Below, one piece after another: positions 7,701 to 15,714 of a DNA stretch of 35,874 bases (its first letter is position 1; every line of letters starts with the position of its first letter). The DNA lies in the NCBI GenBank assembly GCA_027489455.1, contig JAIXZR010000313.1:1-35874 (forward strand), written 5' to 3'. Below the pieces are notes generated by a model. That model was not told the DNA's origin and ran no database searches. It saw nothing but the letters and a program-made list of their open reading frames with translations. A program made the position numbers and the translations under genes. Source of the DNA: Rubrivivax sp. GTDB lineage: Bacteria > Pseudomonadota > Gammaproteobacteria > Burkholderiales > Burkholderiaceae_C.

Positions 7701-9635
7701 AGTGGCAGCTACGCGGTCGTCAACAACGGCACGATCTCGGCCAACACGGCCGGCCAGACCCTGACGCTGCAGCCCTTTGCCAACGGCGGCGGCCTGCTCA
7801 CCGGCACGGGCACCCTGCAGGTGGCCGGCGGCACGCTGGCCATGGGACTGAATGCGCCGAGCACGCAGGGCCGGCTGGCCATCGGCAGCACGGGCACCTT
7901 CGCGATGAACGCGCAGAACCTGACGCTGAACACGGATTACACCAACGTCCAGGCGGGCAGCGGCAACAGCTTCGCGCGCCGCGCTGGCGTCACGGGCACC
8001 GGCCAGATCCTGGCCGGCGGCAATGCGGCGATGAACATCACCGGCGCCGGCGTGACGGGCGGCGCCACCGGCAATGCCACGCTGACGATCGGCAACGTGC
8101 GCGTGGGCGGGACCACCTTCAACTACCAGCTGGCCAATGTCGGCACCACGGGCCCGACGCTGCGCGGGGCGATCCAGACCAGCGTGAATGGCGGCAACCT
8201 CAGCGATGCGCGGCTGTCGGGCACGGGCGTGACCGCCGGCAACTTCAGCACCGGCGCGCCGGGCAGCAACAGCGGCAACCTGGGTGTCAGCTTCACCGTG
8301 GCCAGCGCCGGTGCGCTGGCGCCGCTGTCGGGCCAGGTGCTGAACCTGCGCAGCAACTTCGACAACATCGCCGACCAGAAGCTCAACATCGTGCTGGGCG
8401 CAGGCGCCGCGGCCTACAACGCCGCCGGCGGCAGTGCCACGCCAACGCCGCTGGCGCTGGCCGCGCAGCGCGTGGGCGGCACACTCAGCCAGGTGCTGAC
8501 GGTGGCCAACACGGCCGCGGCCGGCGCCTTCAGCGAAGACCTGAACGCCAGCGTCGGCGGCTTCACGGGCAGCGCCACCGGCAGCGGCAGCATCAGCGGC
8601 CGCCTGGCCGGCAGCAGCAACACCGGCAGCGGCAGCATCAGCCTGGGCCTGGACACCAGCACATCGGGCGCGAAGACGGGCACGGCGACCTTGTCCTACC
8701 AGTCGGCCGGCGCGGTGGCCGGCGTGAGCAACGGCCTGGGCACCCTGGCCGTGGGCACGCAGACCATCAGCGTCACCGGCAACGTCTACGCCCCGGCGGT
8801 GGCGCAACTGAACACGCCGACAGTGAACTTCGGCACCGTGCGCGTCGGCACCGTCGTGACGCCGGCCACCGTCAGCGTGGCCAACACCGCCAGCGGCGCG
8901 CTGACGGACACGCTGCGCGCCAGCCTGGCCGGTGGTGCCGCGCCCTTCAGCGCCGGCGGTACGGCCACCGGCATCGCTGCCGGCAGCAGCAACGGCAGCA
9001 GCCTGACGGTAGGCCTGAACACCGGCACCGCCGGTGTCTACAGCAGCAGCGGCGTCGTCACTTTCACCAGCCAGAACCCGGAGATGGCCGACCTTGCGCT
9101 GGGCACCTCGGGCGTGACGCTGCTGGCCACCGTCAACAACCTGGCCGCCCCCAGCCTGGCCAAGGCCGGCGGCGCGGGCGTGTTCAGTGGCGGCGGGGCC
9201 AGCTACACGCTGAACTTCGGCACGCTGGTGCTGGGCGACGGCCCGGCCACGACCACGCTGTCGCTGGGCAATGGCGCCATCGGCCCGGCCGATGCGCTGG
9301 CGGGCAGCTTCATCCTCAGCGCCCTGGCGGGCACGCCATTCAGCGCGCTCGGCGGCTTCAGCGCCTTCACGGGCATCGCCGCCGGCGGCAGCCTGGCTGG
9401 CGGGCTCACGCTGGGCTTCAACGCCAGCACGCTGGGCAGCTTCAGCAGCTCGATCACGCTGAACCCGCGGTCCACCAATGCGAGCCAGGCCGACCTGGCG
9501 CTGGGCGCCGTCACGCTGACGCTGCAAGGCAGCGTGGTGCCGGTGCCGGAGCCCGGCACCTGGGCCATGTGGCTGGCCGGGCTGGCCGTGCTGGGCAGCC
9601 TGGTGCGGCGGCAGGCCGCCCGACGCGGCGGCTGA
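4773..9635 (+). CDS. Large repetitive PEP-CTERM surface/secreted protein (PEP-CTERM 1)
   Basis: Predicted exported protein of 1620 residues. An Arg-rich N-terminus and hydrophobic Ala/Leu core end in an Ala-x-Ala site (PASAA near residue 46). Residues about 198-982 hold four units of 195-198 residues with the shared signature LY(I/F)DNRDN at about 327, 523, 719 and 917. They are Gly/Ser/Thr/Asn-rich with alternating short strands, suggesting a beta-helix like autotransporter passenger repeats. Residues about 1100-1570 contain several blocks resembling choice-of-anchor-D/ASPM-SPD-2-Hydin-like Ig folds (NFGTVRVGT near 1351, LNFGTLVLGD near 1477). The tail from about 1591 is the PEP-CTERM signal: PVPEPGTW, a hydrophobic helix, then Arg-rich residues. 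Such tails are processed by exosortase/EpsH. The start has a good AGGAG RBS 8 nt upstream. A role in the exopolysaccharide or floc matrix is likely but not shown. Confidence 0.92.
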   Translation: MRTAFPVAPLSFCRAPRRTRPVRRSALALAAAAALGPLAALPASAATCTWNTTSGNWNAIANWLACTTGNGNPPGAPGAADTASIGAAGVVAVTSNQAINALSNAGTINITGAAGLRLNAGGGGTTNSGTINVGSGSNLQLDGRSFTHAMSGGGAIVLNGGSLFMEGANTTTLGAGNTIRGSGAMGTAVLQGGAMSFVNNGTISADVNAGSLALNAPGNAGSYTNNNLIEARNGAALSLNAGVTQGASGVLQALNGSAVTLNGVSVSGGTVSTGGTGRILATNNSANRLSNVTLSGLVDLSAASQLRLANNLALSGGSILVGSSSTLYIDNRDNLGAAVNQTLSGTGSIALAGGSIRFETNNPAQTTLAANVSITGHGNLGSAGLQSGSHTLISNGLISANSSGNTLALLPISNGGQPVQNNGILEATGGGTLRLDTSVVGGSGSQLRAGAGSTILLNGVTVSGAVNTTGTGTVTTSNNSANRLDNVTLNGVIDLTPAAAQLRVANNLVLQSGASIRVGSSTLYIDNRDNQGASVNQALSGTGSITLAGGSIRFETNNPAQTTIGANVSITGHGTLGGAALQAGNHTLINNGLISSNASGNTLVLQPISNSGQPVQNNGTLEATGGGTLRLDTSVANASGSQLRAATGSNIVMNGVTVSGAVNTTGSGIVTASNNSANLLSNVTLSGVIDLSPAASQLRVGNSLSMGSGSNIAVGSSTLYIDNRDNVGLAATQSITGGGSITVAGGSIRFETNNPGTTTLGAGTSISGYGSMGSAAIQAGNHAFVNAGTVSANVNSQTLALATPGNSGSFTNQATVEARNGGTLQLNSMGLSQTSTGTLQALNGSTAQINGSSIIGGTVSTSGTGAIRPTNNNANLFSNVTLAGVVDMTSASGSQLRVANNLAFGSGGVINVGGGNLYFDNRDNQGASASQSLTGTGTINLAGGFIRMEANNPSQTTIGAGVTIQGFGAMGQAIIQSGSYAVVNNGTISANTAGQTLTLQPFANGGGLLTGTGTLQVAGGTLAMGLNAPSTQGRLAIGSTGTFAMNAQNLTLNTDYTNVQAGSGNSFARRAGVTGTGQILAGGNAAMNITGAGVTGGATGNATLTIGNVRVGGTTFNYQLANVGTTGPTLRGAIQTSVNGGNLSDARLSGTGVTAGNFSTGAPGSNSGNLGVSFTVASAGALAPLSGQVLNLRSNFDNIADQKLNIVLGAGAAAYNAAGGSATPTPLALAAQRVGGTLSQVLTVANTAAAGAFSEDLNASVGGFTGSATGSGSISGRLAGSSNTGSGSISLGLDTSTSGAKTGTATLSYQSAGAVAGVSNGLGTLAVGTQTISVTGNVYAPAVAQLNTPTVNFGTVRVGTVVTPATVSVANTASGALTDTLRASLAGGAAPFSAGGTATGIAAGSSNGSSLTVGLNTGTAGVYSSSGVVTFTSQNPEMADLALGTSGVTLLATVNNLAAPSLAKAGGAGVFSGGGASYTLNFGTLVLGDGPATTTLSLGNGAIGPADALAGSFILSALAGTPFSALGGFSAFTGIAAGGSLAGGLTLGFNASTLGSFSSSITLNPRSTNASQADLALGAVTLTLQGSVVPVPEPGTWAMWLAGLAVLGSLVRRQAARRGG
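5364..7718 (+). repeat. Four tandem ~588-bp coding repeats inside PEP-CTERM 1
   Basis: Units begin at 5364, 5949, 6537 and 7125, with lengths 585, 588, 588 and 594 bp. Partial units flank them on both sides. Units 1 and 2 share long identical DNA runs, for example over about 35 nt starting near 5838 and 6423, so they duplicated or recombined recently. Unit 4 is the most diverged. Confidence 0.85.
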
Positions 9636-9653
9636 GGCCGGCCGCGGCCGGCC
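9636..9653. repeat. 18-bp perfect palindrome between converging genes
   Basis: GGCCGGCCG followed by its exact complement CGGCCGGCC fills most of the 28-bp gap between the PEP-CTERM 1 stop and the aldo/keto reductase stop. It may act as a bidirectional transcript-end hairpin, but there is no T-run on either side. Confidence 0.4.
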
Positions 9654-9663
9654 GCAAGCCCTG

Positions 9664-10635
9664 TCAGGCGCTGGCCCGGTCCAACTGCTGGATGTCGTCG
9701 GGCGACAGCTGCAGCCGGGCTGCGCCTGCCAGTTCCTGCCACTGTGCCACCGTGGTGGCGCTGGCGATCGGCGCCGTGATGCCCGGCCGCGCGATCTGCC
9801 AGGCCAGGGCCACCTGGGCTGGCGTGGCGCCGTGGGCCTGGGCCACCGCGTCCAGCGCGGCCAGGATGCCCAGTCCGCGGGGGTTCAGGTAGGCCTTCAC
9901 GCCGGCGCCGCGCGGGCTTTGCGCCAGGTCGGCCTCGCTGCGGTACTTGCCGGTCAGGAAGCCGCGCGCCAGGCCAAAGAAATTGATCACGCCCAGGCCT
10001 TCGGCCCGGCACAGCGGTTCCAGCGCGTCTTCATAGACGGCGCGTTCCACCAGGTTGTAGTGCGGCTGCAGGGTCTCGTAGCGCGGCAGCCCCAGCCGGG
10101 CGCTGGTGGCCAGGGCTTCGGCCAGGCGCGGCGCGCTGTAGTTGCTGGCGCCGATGGCGAGCACCTTGCCTTCGCGGATCAGCTCGCCGAAGGCCGCCAG
10201 CGTCTCTTCCAGCGGCGTGGCGCTGTCGTCGTCGTGGCTCTGGTACAGGTCGATGCGGTCGGTCTGCAGCCGGCGCAGGCTGTCTTCCACGGCCTGGCGG
10301 ATCCAGCGGCGGCTCAGGCCCGCCTTGCCGCTGCCCTCGTCGCCCATGGGCTTGCCCACCTTGGTGGCGATCAGCACCTGGTGGCGCTTGCCGCTGCGCT
10401 GCAGCCACTGGCCGATGATCGTCTCGCTCTCGCCGCCGCTGTGGCCCGGGGCCCAGCGCGAATAGATGTCGGCGGTGTCGATCAGGTTGAAGCCGCTGTC
10501 GGTGAAGGCGTCCAGCAGGCGGAAGGAGGTGGCGGCGTCCGCCGTCCAGCCGAAGACATTGCCGCCAAAGGCGATCGGGGCCGTCATCAGGCCGCTGCGG
10601 CCCAGTTCACGTTGCTGCATGGCAGTGGCGTTCAC
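9664..10635 (-). CDS. Aldo/keto reductase
   Basis: NADPH-dependent oxidoreductase of the aldo/keto reductase superfamily, predicted cytosolic TIM barrel of 323 residues. The family tetrad is visible: Asp53 and Tyr58 in DTADIY, Lys92 in ATKVG, and His134 in the strand ending YQSHDDD. The C-terminal part keeps the cofactor-binding [14 protein letters not shown] segment. The substrate cannot be told from sequence; such enzymes reduce carbonyls on small aldehydes, sugars or xenobiotics. The GTG at 10635 overlaps the hslU stop as GTGA, the arrangement of a translationally coupled gene. The ATG at 10620 (beginning MQQRELG) is the alternative start and matches the usual family N-terminus. It is the last gene of an apparent hslV-hslU-AKR unit. 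Confidence 0.9.
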   Translation of the reverse strand: MNATAMQQRELGRSGLMTAPIAFGGNVFGWTADAATSFRLLDAFTDSGFNLIDTADIYSRWAPGHSGGESETIIGQWLQRSGKRHQVLIATKVGKPMGDEGSGKAGLSRRWIRQAVEDSLRRLQTDRIDLYQSHDDDSATPLEETLAAFGELIREGKVLAIGASNYSAPRLAEALATSARLGLPRYETLQPHYNLVERAVYEDALEPLCRAEGLGVINFFGLARGFLTGKYRSEADLAQSPRGAGVKAYLNPRGLGILAALDAVAQAHGATPAQVALAWQIARPGITAPIASATTVAQWQELAGAARLQLSPDDIQQLDRASA

Positions 10636-12017
10636 AAGATGTAGCGCGACAGGTCTTCGTCGTGTGCGAGTTCGGCCAGGCGGGCGTTGACCATCGCCGC
10701 ATCCACCACCAGCGTCTGCCCGCTGCGGGACGGGGCATCGAAGCTCACTTCGTCCAACAGCCGCTCCATCACCGTGGCCAGCCGCCGCGCACCGATGTTC
10801 TCGGTGCGCTCGTTCACCTCGAAGGCAATTTCCGCCAGCCGGCGCACGGCTTCGGGCTGCACCTGCACCGTCACGCCTTCGGTGGCCAGCAGCGCTGTGT
10901 ACTGCGCCACCAGGCTGGCGTGGGTGCTGGTGAGGATGGCCTCGAAATCGGCCACGCTCAGCGACGAGAGCTCCACGCGGATCGGGAACCGGCCCTGCAG
11001 CTCGGGGATCAGGTCGCTGGGCTTGGCCAGGTGGAAGGCGCCGCTGGCGATGAAGAGAATGTGGTCGGTCTTCACCACGCCGTACTTGGTGGTGACGGCC
11101 GTGCCTTCCACCAAGGGCAGCAGGTCGCGCTGCACGCCCTGGCGGCTGACCTCGGCCGTGCTGCCGTTGTCCGAGCGCGAGGCCACCTTGTCGATCTCGT
11201 CGATGAAGACGATGCCGTCGGCTTCGGCCCGCGCCACCGCGGCGGCCCGGATCTCGTCTTCGTTCACCAGGCGGCCGGCTTCTTCATCGACGAGCAGGCG
11301 CAAGGCCTCGGCGATGGTCACGCGCCGCTTGCTCTTCTTGGCCTGGTTCATCTGGCTGAACAGGCCCTTCATCTGCTCGGCCAGGTCTTCCATGCCCGGC
11401 AGGCCCTGGGGGCCCAGCACTTCCAGCGCGGGCTTGGCATCAGCGATGTCGAGCTCGATCTCCTTGTCGGCCAGGCTGCCTTCGCGCAGGCGTTTGCGCA
11501 TCACCTGGCGCGCGGTGTTTTCCTGCGGCGGGGCCGGCGGCTCGGCGCCGAAGCCGACGCTGCGCGATTCGCGCGCATCGCGGGGCGGGGGCACCAGCAC
11601 GTCCAGGATGCGTTCTTCCGCGGCGTCCTGCGCGGCGCTGCGCTTGGCGGCCACCTGGCGCTGGCGTTCTTGCTTGACGGACACCTCCACCAGGTCGCGG
11701 ATGATGGTGTCCACGTCCTTGCCCACATAGCCCACCTCGGTGAACTTGGTGGCTTCGACCTTGATGAAGGGCGCATCGGCCAGCCGCGCCAGGCGGCGCG
11801 CGATCTCGGTCTTGCCCACACCCGTGGGCCCGATCATCAGGATGTTCTTGGGCGTGATCTCGGCCTGCATCGGCCCCTGCACGCGGCGGCGGCGCCAGCG
11901 GTTGCGCAAGGCGATGGCCACGGCGCGCTTGGCCGCCTGCTGGCCGACGATGTGCTTGTCGAGCTCGGCGACGATCTGCGCCGGCGTCAGATCTTGCGGG
12001 TCGAAGTCGGCAGTCAT
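10632..12017 (-). CDS. hslU: ATP-dependent protease ATPase subunit HslU
   Basis: AAA+ unfoldase that feeds substrates to the HslV peptidase in the cytosolic HslUV (ClpYQ) protease. The 461-residue product has Walker A GPTGVGKT near residue 65, the pore-loop region GYVGKDVD shortly after, an intermediate (I) domain with charged helices at about 110-240, Walker [10 protein letters not shown], and the C-terminal tail DLSRYIL, which inserts into HslV pockets. Length and motifs match the family. Its ATG overlaps the hslV stop (ATGA at 12014-12017), so the two are translationally coupled, and its own stop overlaps the start of the aldo/keto reductase. Confidence 0.98.
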   Translation of the reverse strand: MTADFDPQDLTPAQIVAELDKHIVGQQAAKRAVAIALRNRWRRRRVQGPMQAEITPKNILMIGPTGVGKTEIARRLARLADAPFIKVEATKFTEVGYVGKDVDTIIRDLVEVSVKQERQRQVAAKRSAAQDAAEERILDVLVPPPRDARESRSVGFGAEPPAPPQENTARQVMRKRLREGSLADKEIELDIADAKPALEVLGPQGLPGMEDLAEQMKGLFSQMNQAKKSKRRVTIAEALRLLVDEEAGRLVNEDEIRAAAVARAEADGIVFIDEIDKVASRSDNGSTAEVSRQGVQRDLLPLVEGTAVTTKYGVVKTDHILFIASGAFHLAKPSDLIPELQGRFPIRVELSSLSVADFEAILTSTHASLVAQYTALLATEGVTVQVQPEAVRRLAEIAFEVNERTENIGARRLATVMERLLDEVSFDAPSRSGQTLVVDAAMVNARLAELAHDEDLSRYIL

Positions 12018-12550
12018 TCCAGGCTTTCGACGATGTGGTTCTGGTTCGTGTAGATGCAGATGTCGCCCGCGATTTCCAGCGAGCGCTTGACGATCTGCGC
12101 CGGCGCCATCTCGGTGTGGTTCAGCAAGGCCATGGCCGCGGCCTGGGCGTAGGCGCCGCCACTGCCGATGGCCACGATGCCCTGCTCGGGTTCGAGCACG
12201 TCGCCGTTGCCGGTGATGATCAGGCTGGCCGTGCGGTCGGCCACGGCCAGCATGGCTTCCAGGCGGCGCAGCACGCGGTCGGTGCGCCAGTCGCGTGTCA
12301 GCTCGATGGCCGCGCGCACCAGGTGGCCCTGGTGTTTTTCCAGCTTGGCTTCGAAGCGTTCGAAGAGCGTGAAAGCGTCGGCCGTAGCGCCGGCGAAGCC
12401 GGCCAGCACCTGGTCGCGGTAGAGCTTGCGCACCTTGCGCGCGCTGGCCTTGACGACGATGTGGCCCAGCGTCACCTGCCCGTCGCCGCCCAGGGCGACG
12501 AGCGGGCCGCGGCGCACGCTGACGATGGTGGTGCCGTGATAGGTTTCCAT
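12014..12550 (-). CDS. hslV: ATP-dependent protease peptidase subunit HslV
   Basis: Threonine peptidase of the HslUV complex, related to the proteasome beta subunit. The 178-residue product begins [14 protein letters not shown]. The family's catalytic residue is the Thr that starts TTIVSVRR, here Thr7, so a six-residue propeptide must be removed. Conserved segments are visible: [36 protein letters not shown], and the C-terminal [11 protein letters not shown] and [10 protein letters not shown]. The RBS is weak (ACGGGAAC). I found no clear heat-shock (sigma-32) promoter in the 77 bp upstream, so expression may come partly from read-through from the dksA side or from a promoter I cannot identify. 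Confidence 0.98.
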   Translation of the reverse strand: METYHGTTIVSVRRGPLVALGGDGQVTLGHIVVKASARKVRKLYRDQVLAGFAGATADAFTLFERFEAKLEKHQGHLVRAAIELTRDWRTDRVLRRLEAMLAVADRTASLIITGNGDVLEPEQGIVAIGSGGAYAQAAAMALLNHTEMAPAQIVKRSLEIAGDICIYTNQNHIVESLE

Positions 12551-12597
12551 GTTCCCGTGCTCAGATCAAATCAGGGTGCGGCGCGGCACTGGCTTGG

Positions 12598-12617
12598 CCG
12601 GGCCGCGACAGGCCCGG
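12598..12617 (-). repeat. 7-bp inverted repeat between the STAS gene and hslV
   Basis: Arms CCGGGCC (12598-12604) and GGCCCGG (12611-12617) with a 6-nt loop, just past the STAS-gene stop. There is no T-run, so it is at most a partial terminator or an attenuating hairpin in front of hslV. Confidence 0.3.
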
Positions 12618-12627
12618 GGGGCCGGCT

Positions 12628-14595
12628 CTACACCTTGCGCACGACCACGCGCGCGTGTTCGTTGATGCCCATCGCACCGAAGAACAGCGCCAGCAGCCGG
12701 TGGGCGTCGACGAAGTGCACCGCTCGGTTGTCGTTGCGCTTGGTCAGCACCCAGTTCAGCAGGTCGCCCGCGGCGAGGAAGTCGACGCGGATCAGGCGCG
12801 CGCAGCTGACGCTGACGATGGGCGCGCTGTTCAGGCCGTCGTCCAGCTTGCGCAGCGTGGCGCCAATGTCGCCCACCAGCTGCCCCGACAGCTCGACGTG
12901 GGCCATGCTGACGGGCGACGCGCCGGCCGAGGCGTCTTCGTGCAGGCTGGATTCCATGAAGCTCGTCGAAACCTCGCTCACGCGCGACATCTGCGGGCTG
13001 CGCGTGTTCGGGTTGGCGCTGGCCACGCGCACCTTGCAGCGCGCCGGCTCCCACGAGGGCGGCGAGACTTCGTAGGTGACGCAATAGTCGATCGCCGCTT
13101 CGTCGAACTGGTCGGCGCGGTTGGCCAGGCGCAGCGCGTCCAGCCGCGTGAGCCAGAACGCCGGATCGGCGTCGCGCACGCCCGTGGGGGCGGCTTCCTG
13201 CAGCACCTGGAACAGCTTGTCACCGGCCACCCAGCGCATCTCCAGCACCTGCCCGGCCCACAGCCGCAGCAGCATCGACAGCTGCGTGGCGGCCTCCGGG
13301 TCGATGCGCTGCAGCTGCGACCAGTCGAAGACCCAGGGCAGCGGCATCTGCAAGGTCTGCGACCGCAGCCGCGCCACGGCTTCGATGTCCAGTTGAGGCG
13401 GGCACACCCAGCCCACGTCGCCGGGGGTCTGGGTGCTGTTGTGCGACGACACCATGGGTTCGTCGGCCACCGACTCGGCCACCAGCTTGGGCAGCGAATA
13501 CCACTGCGGCGCCGACCAGCCGAACTGGTGCGCGTAGTCCATCGCCAGGCTTTCGAAGCGCTGCTGCTGGCCCGTGGCGCGGTACAGGTCGAACAGCACC
13601 AGCCAGGTCTCGGCGTGGTGGGCGCGCAGCCCGCCGGTGCCGGTGAGCTGCTGCAGCGCGGCTTCGCACTGGGTGAAATCGGCGTTGGCGAAGGCGATCA
13701 CGGCCTCGTCGAGCTCGGGGTCGTGCACGACCTCGCTCACTTCCATCGCCAGCGCCGGGTTCTCGGTCGTGCGCAGCAGCTCGGCCTGCGGCACGGCCGG
13801 GGGCAGCGGCAGGCGGCTGTCGAAGGCTAGCGCGGGCTCGGCCGCCGTGGCTGGCGGTGCCGCAGGCGGCGACAGCGGCGACAGAGGCGACAGCGGCGGC
13901 AGGCCGGTGCCCATCTGCAGCGGCGCCGGTGCGGACGAGCGCGGCGCGCTGTAGCTGCTGTCCGGCCCCAGGCTGGCCGGCCGGGATGCTGGCGCGCCGA
14001 AGGGTGGCAGGACGTCGCTGCGGTCGTCCATCGGGCCGCCGCGCTGCAGGTCCGGGCCGTCGGGCTGGGCAAAGTCGGGCGTGCGGCTTGCGCCGTCCAG
14101 TCGCGATTCCAGGCCGCGCAGGGCCCCCGGGCTGCTGTTGCGGGCCGCCGGCCGCTGCTGCGCGCCGGCCAGCCGGGCCAGTGCGCCAGCCACCGAATTG
14201 CCACCCAGCACGCCGCGCCGGCTGGTGTTGCGGAAGCCGCCTTCGCCCACCATCTGCTGCTCGATCTCGTCGATCTTGGCCTTCACGCCCTTCTCGGGCC
14301 GGCCGGCGTTCGGGTCGGGCAGGCGGGCTTCCGAATCGTCGAGCTTGGACGACCCCCCCAGCGCCGCCAGCTGTTCTGGCGACAAGCCTTCGCGGCGCAC
14401 GCGGCGCAGCATGTCGAATTCGCGCTTGCGCACGAAATCATTGCGCCGCTTGCGTTCGATCATGGCCTTGAGCTCGGATTTCTCCATCTCGAGCTCGCGC
14501 GAATCCTCCGGCTTGGCGTTCAGCTCCGTCCAGTCCGTGGCCGGGTTGGCCACGAACCGCACGACCTTGCGGAAGAAGCTTTCGTTGTCGGCCAT
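12628..14595 (-). CDS. STAS-domain protein of unknown function
   Basis: A 655-residue predicted cytosolic protein with no membrane segment or signal peptide. Residues 1-110 are highly charged with helix- or coiled-coil-like runs (EMEKSELKAMIERKRRNDFVRKREFDMLRRVRR). Residues about 110-260 are Pro/Ser/Ala-rich and probably disordered. The middle (about 285-370) looks like a helical-repeat segment (FANADFTQCEAALQQLTG). The last 110 residues resemble a STAS anti-sigma-antagonist fold (MAHVELSGQLVGDIGATLRKLDD, VSCARLIRVDFLAAGDLLNWV). I see no clear phosphorylatable Ser/Thr of the SpoIIAA type, so a phospho-switch is doubtful. It lies 33 bp after dksA on the same strand, so cotranscription is likely. 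The actual role is unknown. Confidence 0.8.
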   Translation of the reverse strand: MADNESFFRKVVRFVANPATDWTELNAKPEDSRELEMEKSELKAMIERKRRNDFVRKREFDMLRRVRREGLSPEQLAALGGSSKLDDSEARLPDPNAGRPEKGVKAKIDEIEQQMVGEGGFRNTSRRGVLGGNSVAGALARLAGAQQRPAARNSSPGALRGLESRLDGASRTPDFAQPDGPDLQRGGPMDDRSDVLPPFGAPASRPASLGPDSSYSAPRSSAPAPLQMGTGLPPLSPLSPLSPPAAPPATAAEPALAFDSRLPLPPAVPQAELLRTTENPALAMEVSEVVHDPELDEAVIAFANADFTQCEAALQQLTGTGGLRAHHAETWLVLFDLYRATGQQQRFESLAMDYAHQFGWSAPQWYSLPKLVAESVADEPMVSSHNSTQTPGDVGWVCPPQLDIEAVARLRSQTLQMPLPWVFDWSQLQRIDPEAATQLSMLLRLWAGQVLEMRWVAGDKLFQVLQEAAPTGVRDADPAFWLTRLDALRLANRADQFDEAAIDYCVTYEVSPPSWEPARCKVRVASANPNTRSPQMSRVSEVSTSFMESSLHEDASAGASPVSMAHVELSGQLVGDIGATLRKLDDGLNSAPIVSVSCARLIRVDFLAAGDLLNWVLTKRNDNRAVHFVDAHRLLALFFGAMGINEHARVVVRKV

Positions 14596-14628
14596 CGCGG
14601 CGTCGTCCTGTGCCCCGGCGTCGTGCGG

Positions 14629-15438
14629 CTAGTCGCCGAACATCTTCTGCTTCAGCTCGCGCCGCTGCTGCGCTTCCAGCGACAGCGTGGCCGTGGGCCG
14701 GGCCAGCAGCCGGGCGATGCCGATCGGCTCGCCGGTCTCGTCGCAGTAGCCGTATTCGCCGGTGTCCAGCCGCGCCAGCGACTGCGCCACCTTCTTCAGC
14801 AGCTTGCGTTCGCGGTCACGGGTGCGCAGCTCCAGCGCGTGCTCTTCCTCGATCGTGGCGCGGTCGGCCGGGTCGGGGACGATGCTGGTGTCTTCGCGCA
14901 GGTGCTCGGTGGTTTCGCCGGCGTTGGACAGCAGGTCGTCCTTCTGCTGCTGCAGCCGTGCGCGGAAGAAGTCCAGCTGCTTGTCGTTCATGTACTCGCT
15001 GTCGGGCATGGCGAGCAGTTCGGCTTCGGTCAGGTCGCGGCCGGCCTTGGTCTTCCAGGCGTTGACGAGCTTCGGGTCGGCTTTGTAGGCGTTCTTCTGC
15101 ACTTCGATGGGATCGGGCTGCTTCGACGGCGGTGAGGGCGCGAAGCGGTCGGTGAATCGGTTGCCGCCACCCGACAGGGCGGTGGACGGCACCTGGGCTG
15201 GCGTCTCGGGCTTGGCCTGCGCCTTGGCGGACGACTTCCCACCCGCCTTGCCGGCTGGCTTGGCCGGTGCGGCCGGGGGGGCGGCAGACGGTTTGGCTGC
15301 CGGGGCGGCAGCGGTCTTGTCTACAGCCTTATCGGCAGTCTTGTCCGCGCCTTTCGTTGCGTTCTTGACCGCACTCTTTGCCGGGCTTGCTGCCGCGGTC
15401 TTGGCCGCGGGACTTGTCTTTGCGGCAGTCTTGGTCAC
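14629..15438 (-). CDS. dksA: RNA polymerase-binding transcription factor DksA, zinc-ribbon-degenerate type with long Lys/Ala N-terminus
   Basis: DksA inserts its coiled coil into the RNA polymerase secondary channel and, with ppGpp, adjusts rRNA and amino-acid promoters. The core is at about 143-269. The coiled-coil tip DxxDxA is present (Asp189, Asp192, Ala194), as is the signature RDRERKLLKKV. At the zinc ribbon only Cys232 remains; the positions of the other three cysteines are Thr235, Ser253 and Ala256, so zinc should not bind there. Residues 1-85 are a Lys/Ala/Pro-rich tail resembling histone-H1-like or AlgP-like sequences, which makes the protein about 120 residues longer than E. coli DksA. 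It starts at GTG 15438 behind a strong AGGAGAA RBS. A terminator upstream ends the COG0523 transcript, so dksA should have its own promoter in 15439-15600. Confidence 0.95.
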   Translation of the reverse strand: MTKTAAKTSPAAKTAAASPAKSAVKNATKGADKTADKAVDKTAAAPAAKPSAAPPAAPAKPAGKAGGKSSAKAQAKPETPAQVPSTALSGGGNRFTDRFAPSPPSKQPDPIEVQKNAYKADPKLVNAWKTKAGRDLTEAELLAMPDSEYMNDKQLDFFRARLQQQKDDLLSNAGETTEHLREDTSIVPDPADRATIEEEHALELRTRDRERKLLKKVAQSLARLDTGEYGYCDETGEPIGIARLLARPTATLSLEAQQRRELKQKMFGD

Positions 15439-15486
15439 GGGCTTCTCCTCGCCTGGGGTCGTTCAAAGGCACAAACGGCCGCCGGT

Positions 15487-15504
15487 GGCCACCTGGGGGT
15501 GGCC
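15487..15504 (-). repeat. 7-bp inverted repeat in the dksA leader
   Basis: Arms GGCCACC and GGTGGCC around a 4-nt loop, 49 to 66 nt before the dksA start codon. No T-run follows. It may be a hairpin in the dksA leader or part of an operator. Confidence 0.35.
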
Positions 15505-15601
15505 TTCATGGGCTGCTGCTGAATCGTCGCTTGCCGGTTTCAGGGTTCCATCCACTCGGTGTTTTCGGCGCTTGTGGGCGCTGGCTGAGCGCTCATCAAG
15601 C

Positions 15602-15653
15602 AAAAAACGCCCCAAGTACCTGCCGGGCAGCTCTCGGGCAGGGCTTCAGGGCG
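15602..15653 (-). terminator. Intrinsic terminator of the COG0523 gene
   Basis: On the minus strand an outer CGCCC/GGGGCG pair and an inner CCCTGCC/GGCAGG pair form a long hairpin followed directly by six T (plus-strand A-run 15602-15607). It lies about 60 bp after the stop at 15715 and about 160 bp before dksA. Confidence 0.8.
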
Positions 15654-15714
15654 CGCGGATTGTAGCCACCGGCCACCGGGCTGCGCCCTGGGTCGGTGCG
15701 GGGGGTGCCGGCCC

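Noticed and set aside
7452-9527. Long minus-strand open frame opposite PEP-CTERM 1
   Set aside because: It mirrors the Gly/Ser/Thr/Asn-rich repeats as Gln/Arg/Ala/Val strings and has no domain or plausible start; explained by codon bias.
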